Source: Proteobacteria bacterium UBA652
GTDB lineage: Bacteria; Pseudomonadota; Gammaproteobacteria; Nitrosococcales; Methylophagaceae
Length of the DNA: 37,309 nucleotides
Assembly (NCBI GenBank): GCA_002299915.1
Contig: DBOG01000081.1
Location: forward strand, 1 to 37,309
Reading direction: 5' to 3'
Shown here: one piece after another, positions 31,094-37,309 of the stretch
Numbering within the stretch: the stretch's first letter is position 1
How the letters are laid out: every line of letters begins with the position of its first letter
The notes under the pieces: generated by a model
The model's input: the letters and a program-made list of their open reading frames with translations, nothing else
Told to the model about the DNA's origin: nothing
The model's database searches: none
Translations under genes and position numbers: made by a program

Positions 31094-32595
31094 GTTGGCG
31101 TGTCCTGTTGTTCAGCTTGTTTTTCTGCTTCGGCCGCTTTCTTGCTAGCAGCCAATGCCGCCTTGCGTTGACGTTGGCGTTCTGCTTTCTCTTCTTTTTC
31201 TAAGGCAATTCTAGCTAAGCGTGTGTCATATCGATCTCGCGCATGTTCTGATTTTCGCTTTTCTGCTTCGATTGTCATCGCTTCTGTTTTAGCATAGCGG
31301 AAATATTGTACCAGTGGAATTTCACTGGGGCAGACGTAAGAACAGCAGCCACATTCAATGCAATCAAATAGATTGTAATCACGCGCTTTTTCTAGATCAT
31401 TAGCGCGGGTATACCAGTAAAGTTGCTGCGGTAATAAACTGACGGGGCAAGCAACTGCACAATCGCCACAACGTATACAGGGAAGGGGTTGTGGCTTTGG
31501 TTTTGAGCTGCTGATACGCGTTAATACACAGTTACATGTTTTGATGACGGGCAAATCATATCGCAACAATTCAAACCCCATCATTGGGCCACCCATAATG
31601 AGGTGATCGTCTTCACTGAGTTTGCTACCACAGTGTTCAAGTAATAAATTAATCGGTGTGCCTATTAATGTTTCAAAGTTTCGTGGTTTATCTACAGCTT
31701 CACCTGTTACTGTTACGATTCGAGAAATCAGCGGTTCGCCATGAAAGATTGCTTGCGCAATGGCATAACATGTCCCGACATTATGACAGACAATGCTCAC
31801 ATCAAGTGGCAAGCCGCCACTGGGCACCGTTTTACCAGTGACTGCCTGGACCAATTGTTTTTCGCTGCCTGCAGGATACCGTGTGGGGATCACCATTACA
31901 TCGGTATCACCAATATCCGAACGATTTTCAATCGCTTGTTGCATCGCTGTTGCCGCTTCTGGCTTATTATCTTCAATTGCGATAATGCATTGTTTGACGC
32001 GTAAAGCACGACGAATAATTACAATACCTGCAATAATCTTATCTGCCCGTTCACGCATCAACATATCGTCGCAGGTGATATAGGGTTCACATTCAATCCC
32101 ATTGATAATTAAGGTTTCCACATGATGGTGGGTATGTGGGTTTAGTTTAATGAAGCTGGGGAAGCCTGCACCACCCAGACCGACAATGCCTGCATCACGA
32201 ATACGTTGTCGGATTTCGTGTTCAGATAATGTCGTGAAATCTGCCACGGGATCTAAGTTTATCCACTCATCTTTTCCATCGGCTTCAAGTGTAATACAAG
32301 GGGCAGATAAGCCAGACGGATGCGGAATGGGCTGTTCTGAAATATCAATAATAGTGCCTGAGGTTGGCGCATGCAGCGGTACGCTAACATAATCCTGTGC
32401 ACTCGCTATTTTCTGACCCTTTAGTACCTTATCTCCCACCTCAACATTAGGCAGGGAAGCTTCACCAATATGTTGGTGGAGAGGCAATACAAAATGTTTG
32501 CTGAGAGGTGCTTCCTGGATTGTCTGCTGATTTGAAATTGCTTTATGACCCGCTAATTTCAAGCCGCCTGGAAAAGTGTCATGAGGATATTTCAT
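31090..32595 (-). CDS. rnfC: electron transport complex subunit RnfC
   Basis: RnfC is the peripheral NADH-binding subunit with FMN and two 4Fe-4S clusters. Using ATG 32593-32595 (MKYPHDTFPGG), which overlaps the rnfB stop as ATGA, it is 501 aa. The core shows GIVGLGGAGFPSFIKL, IINGIECEPYITCDD, and ferredoxin motifs CIRCGDCAVACP (from residue 373) and CIECGCCSYVCP (from 412). The C-terminal tail (about 443-501) is a short charged Ala/Lys/Glu/Gln helix; the E. coli RsxC tail is much longer and repetitive. Confidence 0.95.
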   Translation of the reverse strand: MKYPHDTFPGGLKLAGHKAISNQQTIQEAPLSKHFVLPLHQHIGEASLPNVEVGDKVLKGQKIASAQDYVSVPLHAPTSGTIIDISEQPIPHPSGLSAPCITLEADGKDEWINLDPVADFTTLSEHEIRQRIRDAGIVGLGGAGFPSFIKLNPHTHHHVETLIINGIECEPYITCDDMLMRERADKIIAGIVIIRRALRVKQCIIAIEDNKPEAATAMQQAIENRSDIGDTDVMVIPTRYPAGSEKQLVQAVTGKTVPSGGLPLDVSIVCHNVGTCYAIAQAIFHGEPLISRIVTVTGEAVDKPRNFETLIGTPINLLLEHCGSKLSEDDHLIMGGPMMGFELLRYDLPVIKTCNCVLTRISSSKPKPQPLPCIRCGDCAVACPVSLLPQQLYWYTRANDLEKARDYNLFDCIECGCCSYVCPSEIPLVQYFRYAKTEAMTIEAEKRKSEHARDRYDTRLARIALEKEEKAERQRQRKAALAASKKAAEAEKQAEQQDTPT

Positions 32596-33143
32596 GGCAC
32601 AGGTTCCTGACTGAGGACAGGATTTTGCCAGCCCCAATTTTGGGTTGAAAGCGGTTCAGCAACCATATCAATACAATCAACTGGGCAGGGTTCTAAACAC
32701 AGATCACAGCCCGTACATTCATCAGAAATCACCGTATGCATTTGTTTGGCGGCGCCTAAAATTGCATCGACAGGACAGGCTTGGATGCATAAAGTGCAAC
32801 CAATACAGCGTTCTTCATCAATTACAGCTAGTGTCGTGATGGCTTCGACCCCACATTCCTCATCTAATTCAACAGGCTCGCGGTCAAGTAAATCAGCCAA
32901 AGCATGAATGGTTGCCTCGCCACCAGGAGGGCAGCGATTGATATCAACTTCATTTGCTGCAATCGCTTCAGCATAAGGGCGACAGCCAGCGAAACTACAC
33001 TGGCCACATTGTGTTTGCGGCAATAGTTTATCAATTTGTTCAACCACAGGATCGCCTTCTACTTTAAAGTAGATTGCAGCAAAGCCGAGCACAAGACCCA
33101 AGATCAGAGCCAGCGCGGCGAAGGAGAGGATAGCAATTAACAT
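32592..33143 (-). CDS. rnfB: electron transport complex subunit RnfB
   Basis: RnfB is an iron-sulfur subunit passing electrons from RnfC towards the membrane part. The 183-aa protein has an N-terminal membrane helix (5-25), a 4Fe-4S domain with C46, C49, C54 and C71, and two ferredoxin motifs, CIGCTLCIQACP (113-124) and CTGCDLCLEPCP (143-154). It starts 4 bp after rnfA and overlaps rnfC (ATGA). Confidence 0.96.
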   Translation of the reverse strand: MLIAILSFAALALILGLVLGFAAIYFKVEGDPVVEQIDKLLPQTQCGQCSFAGCRPYAEAIAANEVDINRCPPGGEATIHALADLLDREPVELDEECGVEAITTLAVIDEERCIGCTLCIQACPVDAILGAAKQMHTVISDECTGCDLCLEPCPVDCIDMVAEPLSTQNWGWQNPVLSQEPVP

Positions 33144-33147
33144 CAGC

Positions 33148-33729
33148 TTAAAACTTAACCAAGCCAGAAAAGCCCATAAAGGCCATCGACATTAAACCTG
33201 CCGTAATCAAGCCAATCGCAGCACCTTGAAACGGCATGGGTACATCCGCTACCGCAATACGCTCACGCATCGCCGCAAACATAACGAGTACTAGCGAGAA
33301 ACCAATCGCTGCGCCGAAACCATATAAGGCTGACTCAAGGAAATCATGGCCCTCTTGTACATTCAGCAATGCGACACCCAGCACGGCACAGTTCGTCGTG
33401 ATTAACGGCAAGAAAATCCCTAACACTTGGTATAGCAAAGGACTGGTTTTATGGACTACTAATTCGGTAAATTGTACGACTACGGCAATCACAAAAATAA
33501 ATGCAATCGTACGCAGGAATTCGATCCCTAATGGTGCGAGCAGATAGGTGTTAACAAGGTAGCTACTGATCGAAGACAAAGTCAGCACAAAAGTCGTTGC
33601 CAAGCCCATTCCCACAGCAGTTTCTAGCTTGCGAGACACGCCCATAAACGGACACAATCCTAGGAACTTAACTAAGACAATGTTATTCACCAAAATGGTG
33701 CTGATTAAGATGATGGCATATTCAGCCAT
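33148..33729 (-). CDS. rnfA: electron transport complex subunit RnfA
   Basis: RnfA is the first gene of the complex and a six-helix membrane subunit homologous to NqrE. The 193-aa protein carries VKFLGLCPFMGVSRKLETAV and LGIFLPLITTNCAVLGVALL, the two half-motifs with cysteines for the intramembrane iron-sulfur centre. Downstream genes follow in the order B, C, D, G, E, nth with overlaps throughout, so one transcript is likely. A TATAAT lies 37 bp upstream. Confidence 0.97.
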   Translation of the reverse strand: MAEYAIILISTILVNNIVLVKFLGLCPFMGVSRKLETAVGMGLATTFVLTLSSISSYLVNTYLLAPLGIEFLRTIAFIFVIAVVVQFTELVVHKTSPLLYQVLGIFLPLITTNCAVLGVALLNVQEGHDFLESALYGFGAAIGFSLVLVMFAAMRERIAVADVPMPFQGAAIGLITAGLMSMAFMGFSGLVKF

Positions 33730-33765
33730 TGCTACCCACTATATTAAGTCAGAAATTAAGTGCTA

Positions 33766-33771
33766 ATTATA
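33766..33771 (-). promoter_or_regulatory. -10 element of the rnf operon
   Basis: A perfect TATAAT on the minus strand (CGCTATAATTAGC), giving a leader of about 30 nt to rnfA. No good -35 is seen. The rest of the 160-bp AT-rich spacer to aroG shows no clear hairpin. Confidence 0.45.
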
Positions 33772-33889
33772 GCGTATTTAGGTGGGTTTTCGTAGGTTTA
33801 TATTACATTTAAATTGGTTTTTAAGTTTTTATATCTCTTTTAGTAATATAGTGGTTTTCTAAGTCTAGTTTGTACGGAAGGCCTAATAC

Positions 33890-34948
33890 TTAAGTGTTAC
33901 GACGTCGTTCACGTACGGCATTAGCTAGTGATTCCAATAATGGCACGGTACACTCCCAATCCATACAGGCATCGGTAATACTTTGGCCATAGGTAACGGG
34001 TTTATTGTCAACAAGATCTTGCCGACCTGCAACCAGATGACTTTCAAGCATTAAGCCCATAATACGATTATCTCCTGCAGCCACTTGTTTTGCCACATCG
34101 AGGCAGACTTCGGCTTGCTGGATATGATCTTTACCACTGTTACTATGGCTGCAATCTACCATCAGGCGAGGTGCTTGTTTAGCTGCTTCAAGTAAGCTAG
34201 CCGCTTCATCAATGCTGGCGGTATCATAATTAGGTTTTTTGCCACCGCGCAAGATGACATGACAATCAGGATTACCTGTTGTAGAAAAAATGGCAGAATG
34301 ACCGGTCTTGGTTAGCGACATAAAATGGTGTGGATTAGCTGCAGAACGAATGGCGTCAACTGCAACATCTAATCCGCCATCAGTCGCATTTTTAAATCCA
34401 ATCGGGCAGGATAGACCAGATGCTAATTCACGATGGGCTTGGCTTTCTGTAGTACGCGCACCAATGGCGCCCCATGAAATTAAATCAGCAATATATTGTG
34501 GGCTAATCAGATCAAGGTATTCAGAAGCGGCAGGCACATCCATTTCTGCTAAATCGAGCAATAGTTGGCGTGCAAGATGTAAGCCTTTATTTATTTTGAA
34601 GCTACCATCAAGACAGGGATCGTTAATCAGCCCTTTCCAACCCACAATAGACCGTGGTTTTTCAAAATAGACCCGCATAATGATCTGTAAATCAGCTTGT
34701 AATGATGCGATATAAGGCTTGAGTTTGCTGGCATATTCGCGTGCCGCATCAGGATCATGAATTGAGCAGGGGCCTACAATAACAATCAAGCGGTCATCGC
34801 CACCTTGAATAATTTGTTGGGCTTGATTACGCGCATGAAAAACGGTTTCTGATGCATGATCAGAAATCGGTAATTCTTTGTGTAATAAGGCAGGAGAAAT
34901 AACTTCCTGCATGCCTGTTATGCGTAAATCGTCAGTGCTGTAGCGCAT
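33890..34948 (-). CDS. aroG: 3-deoxy-7-phosphoheptulonate (DAHP) synthase, class I AroF/G/H type
   Basis: DAHP synthase starts the shikimate pathway by joining phosphoenolpyruvate and erythrose 4-phosphate. The 352-aa protein has the class Ialpha signatures VGPCSIHDPDAAREYA, MRVYFEKPRSIVGWKGLIND, GARTTESQAHRELASGLSCP, IGFKNATDGG and LMVDCSHSNSGKD. Which aromatic amino acid inhibits it (AroF, AroG or AroH type) cannot be told here, so the symbol is provisional. It is 47 bp from nhaD, with its own TATAAT. Confidence 0.93.
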   Translation of the reverse strand: MRYSTDDLRITGMQEVISPALLHKELPISDHASETVFHARNQAQQIIQGGDDRLIVIVGPCSIHDPDAAREYASKLKPYIASLQADLQIIMRVYFEKPRSIVGWKGLINDPCLDGSFKINKGLHLARQLLLDLAEMDVPAASEYLDLISPQYIADLISWGAIGARTTESQAHRELASGLSCPIGFKNATDGGLDVAVDAIRSAANPHHFMSLTKTGHSAIFSTTGNPDCHVILRGGKKPNYDTASIDEAASLLEAAKQAPRLMVDCSHSNSGKDHIQQAEVCLDVAKQVAAGDNRIMGLMLESHLVAGRQDLVDNKPVTYGQSITDACMDWECTVPLLESLANAVRERRRNT

Positions 34949-34980
34949 GAATCTTAAAGCTCATCATTTAGTAAAAGATA

Positions 34981-34986
34981 ATTATA
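34981..34986 (-). promoter_or_regulatory. -10 element of aroG/F
   Basis: A perfect TATAAT on the minus strand, 32 bp before the ATG and downstream of the nhaD stop. No recognisable -35, so confidence is low. Confidence 0.35.
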
Positions 34987-34994
34987 CGTGATGT

Positions 34995-36473
34995 TTAGTG
35001 TGCTGCGGGCATTGCTGCGACAACCTCACCAAATTTATCGGCATTCAGCCAGAGATGTACCCAAATACTGGCGCCATAACCCAGTGCAATAGCCCAGATC
35101 CATTTGAGATGGGCAAAGAAAGTATAAATACCGCGAGCTTGCCCCATAACGGCGACACCTGCGGCCGAACCAATAGAAAGCAATGAGCCCCCCACGCCTG
35201 CGGTCAACGTAACCAATAACCATTGTCCCAGATCCATGTCGGGCATCATCGTGAGTACGGCAAACATGACAGGAATATTATCGACGATGGCAGAAATAAT
35301 GCCAATTAGGATATTCGCAGTTGTTGGGCCTAAATCACCATAAAGGAGCTCAGAACCCATTGTGAGATAACCGATGGTACCTAAGCCACCAACAGAGAGA
35401 ATAATACCGTAGAAAAATATTAAGGTATCCCACTCAGCATGTTCGACTTGCTTAAAAATATCAAAGGGCGCTTTTTGGTTTTCGGTTCCATCCTGGAGTG
35501 CCGGTTGGCTATGTGCATCGAAAGAACCAGCCAATCGTTTATCATGCATTTTTAGGAAATAGCCAAATACTTTTAGAAATCCTAAGCCTGTCATCATGCC
35601 TATTACCGGAGGTAGGTGCAAGAAGTTATGGGCACTGACTGCCATTGTAATGGTTAGAATAAATAAACCGACCACAACAAAAGCACCTGGTTTTAATTTT
35701 CCCATATCACCTTGCATGGCATCGGGTTGTCCCTTTTCAAGTGATAGAGACATAATTACAGCAGGAATTAGCCAATTGACCAATGAAGGAATAAACAGAT
35801 TAAAAAATTCTGTAAAGTTGACCACCCCTTTCTGCCAAACCATTAATGTTGTAATATCACCAAACGGACTAAATGCTCCCCCCGCATTTGCAGCAACCAC
35901 GATATTGACACAGCCTATTGCTACAAATTTATGATTACTACCACCGACAGCCATTACCACCGTTGCCATCAATAGTGCTGTAGTGAGATTATCAGCGATA
36001 GGCGAAATACAGAACGCAAGCAAGCCCGTTAACCAGAAGATGATGCGTAAAGAAAAACCTTGGGAGACTAACCAACTGCGTAAGGCATCAAATATACCCC
36101 GCTCGCCCATTGTATTGATATAGGTCATTGCAGCCAGTAGAAATAAAAATAATTCAGCATATTCCAGTAAATTATGGCGGATCATAATTTCAGCCGTTTG
36201 GTGGAAGGCGGTATCATCTTGTTGGGCATAAATAAGTGCAATTAATGCCCAAATAATCCCCGCTGCGATCAGTACAGGTTTAGATTTGCGCATATGTAAC
36301 CTCTCCTCAGCAATCACCAAGGTGTACGCAATCACAAAGATAGCAATAGCAGTGTAACCGACCCAGTGTGAAGTAAGGTCAAGCATTGGCGGCGCAGCGG
36401 CCCCTGATGCCCATGAAAGTGCAGGCACTGTAGCAAATAGGGAGGCAATAAAGAGTGAAAAATAACGTGACAT
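34995..36473 (-). CDS. nhaD: sodium:proton antiporter NhaD
   Basis: NhaD exchanges Na+ or Li+ for protons at the inner membrane. With ATG 36471-36473 (MSRYFSLF) it is 492 aa; a TTG five codons upstream is also in frame. The N-terminal segment ending SWASGAAA looks like a cleavable or first helix. Typical NhaD features include SPIADNLTTALLMATVVMAVG, NAGGAFSPFGDITTLMVWQK, SAIVDNIPVMFAVLTM and VGGSLLSIGSAAGVAVMGQA, with conserved Asp and Thr in the two membrane repeats. Alone on its transcript as far as can be seen. Confidence 0.94.
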   Translation of the reverse strand: MSRYFSLFIASLFATVPALSWASGAAAPPMLDLTSHWVGYTAIAIFVIAYTLVIAEERLHMRKSKPVLIAAGIIWALIALIYAQQDDTAFHQTAEIMIRHNLLEYAELFLFLLAAMTYINTMGERGIFDALRSWLVSQGFSLRIIFWLTGLLAFCISPIADNLTTALLMATVVMAVGGSNHKFVAIGCVNIVVAANAGGAFSPFGDITTLMVWQKGVVNFTEFFNLFIPSLVNWLIPAVIMSLSLEKGQPDAMQGDMGKLKPGAFVVVGLFILTITMAVSAHNFLHLPPVIGMMTGLGFLKVFGYFLKMHDKRLAGSFDAHSQPALQDGTENQKAPFDIFKQVEHAEWDTLIFFYGIILSVGGLGTIGYLTMGSELLYGDLGPTTANILIGIISAIVDNIPVMFAVLTMMPDMDLGQWLLVTLTAGVGGSLLSIGSAAGVAVMGQARGIYTFFAHLKWIWAIALGYGASIWVHLWLNADKFGEVVAAMPAAH

Positions 36474-36551
36474 AAGTGTAGAAACCAAATGAGTTAAAAC
36501 AAGAAGCCTACTATGATACCGAGCAGCGTGGTTTTGGGGAAGAAATTAAGA

Positions 36552-37022
36552 TCAGTCAATCAATTTATTGTGTAGGCCTAATGACGCATCTTCGATTAAA
36601 TCAAGCACATGTTCAAAGCCATTAGCACCGCCATAATAAGGATCAGGTACGTTTTGTTCGTCATATTCGATGGCATAGTCCAAGAAGTATTGCACTTTAT
36701 GCTGGTGCTCAGTCGGGCATTCTGCCATCATATTGGCATAGTTTTCACTGTCCATGGCCAACACATAATCAAAGTTTTCATAATCACGGGCCACAACTTT
36801 TCGCGCACGAATATAAGATAAATCAATACCCCGCTTTTTTGCCGCTTGGCTAGCGCGACTATCAGAAGGTTCACCCTGATGATAGGCAATCGTACCTGCC
36901 GAATCAATTTCAAATCGATTAGCTGTATTTTTATCAGCAACCATTTGACGGAACACGCCTTCAGCCGTAGGGGAACGACATATATTACCCATGCAAACGA
37001 AAAGCACTTTTATTTTAGACAT
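36552..37022 (-). CDS. low-molecular-weight protein tyrosine phosphatase
   Basis: The 156-aa protein has the CX5R loop VCMGNICRSPTAEG (nucleophile C10, R16) near the N-terminus and the general acid D127 in NVPDPYYGG. This is the family of Wzb/Ptp and eukaryotic LMW-PTP. With no exopolysaccharide kinase in view, the substrate is unknown. The next gene upstream, a fructosamine kinase relative, ends 11 bp before it on the same strand, so the two probably share a transcript. Confidence 0.95.
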   Translation of the reverse strand: MSKIKVLFVCMGNICRSPTAEGVFRQMVADKNTANRFEIDSAGTIAYHQGEPSDSRASQAAKKRGIDLSYIRARKVVARDYENFDYVLAMDSENYANMMAECPTEHQHKVQYFLDYAIEYDEQNVPDPYYGGANGFEHVLDLIEDASLGLHNKLID

Positions 37023-37033
37023 TTAAGATCCTT

Positions 37034-37309
37034 TTATATTTCAGCCAATAATTGATCAATCATGGATTCTGATTGCGACAGATAGCCACCCCCAAATAGA
37101 TTGAGGTGATTGAGAATATGATAGAGATTATAAAGTGTTTTGCGCGTTGTGTATCCACTATCGAGTGGGTAAGTGGCGCGGTAGGCAGCATAGAAGTCGG
37201 GGCTAAAACCACCAAATAATTCTGTCATCGCGATATCAGCTTCACGATCGCCATAATAGCAGGCCGGATCAAAGATAACGGGGTTACCTTGGTCATCAGC
37301 GCCCGCATT
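37034..37309 (-). CDS. fructosamine kinase family protein (C-terminal part, cut by window edge)
   Basis: The frame runs into the right edge: NAGADDQGNPVIFDPACYYG followed by DREADIAMTELFGGF, the conserved active-site end of fructosamine-3-kinase relatives, then YPLDSGYTTRKTLYNLYHIL and NHLNLFGGGYL. 91 codons are visible; the N-terminal part lies outside. These kinases phosphorylate sugar-modified amines so that the adduct falls off (protein deglycation). A pairing with LMW phosphatase genes is known for some bacterial homologues. An ATG at 37228 is internal. Confidence 0.92.
   Translation of the reverse strand, partial: NAGADDQGNPVIFDPACYYGDREADIAMTELFGGFSPDFYAAYRATYPLDSGYTTRKTLYNLYHILNHLNLFGGGYLSQSESMIDQLLAEI

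Noticed and set aside
31656..32083. Overlapping + strand ORFs opposite rnfC
   Set aside because: Antisense shadows of a confident gene; no promoter or ribosome site seen.

Overview
The window looks like chromosomal core genome of a gammaproteobacterium with moderate to low GC. Two gene orders are typical of that class: dapA-bamC-(MBL hydrolase)-purC, and rnfABCDGE-nth. Bcp, NlpC/P60, DUF1841 and NhaD-type genes fit the same picture. NhaD, a complete Rnf complex, a SulP anion transporter and a beta-carbonic anhydrase suggest sodium-linked bioenergetics, as in marine or halophilic relatives. I cannot name the genus from sequence alone. There are no phage, integrase, transposase or CRISPR genes.

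Layout. 1-50 is probably the 3' end of a + strand gene. 133-4438 (-) is a pterin-centred run: queD, folE2, a pRiA4b ORF-3 family gene, a mobA-mobB fusion and moeA. 4579-7531 (-) is xseB-ispA-dxs. 7610-10227 (+) is ribF, two YbjQ-family genes and a membrane M48 peptidase. 10327-14396 (-) is nrdA-nrdB; its upstream region carries two NrdR-type boxes 31 bp apart, an overlapping promoter and a perfect DnaA box. bcp (-) and dapA-bamC-MBL-purC (+) follow. Next comes a SulP transporter (-) with a 34-codon membrane mini-protein behind it, and tRNA-Leu(CAA) (-). 20693-23071 (+) has an unknown membrane protein, a glyoxalase II-like MBL protein, a beta-carbonic anhydrase and a small membrane gene that reads as one protein only after a -1 frameshift at a slippery heptamer. 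A cobalamin riboswitch controls btuB, followed by metZ. The right third (-) is nhaD, aroG/F, rnfABCDGE-nth-DUF1841-hypothetical and an NlpC/P60 lipoprotein. The right edge has a low-molecular-weight tyrosine phosphatase and the C-terminal end of a fructosamine kinase-family gene.

How the genes work together. FolE2 and QueD use GTP to make folate and queuosine precursors, while MobAB and MoeA finish molybdenum cofactor. Dxs and IspA make isoprenoid precursors. NrdAB makes dNTPs under likely NrdR and DnaA control. BtuB imports cobalamin under a B12 riboswitch; cobalamin is a cofactor for methionine synthase in many relatives, and MetZ acts in the same methionine pathway. Rnf and NhaD could both work on a sodium gradient, and SulP plus carbonic anhydrase could form a bicarbonate-handling pair; this last point is inference.

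The least explained items are the slippery two-frame membrane gene after carbonic anhydrase, the mini-protein after SulP, the YbjQ-YbjQ-M48 trio, the gene after DUF1841 that has no ordinary start codon, and a queD promoter that appears to be built partly from a dispersed palindromic repeat.
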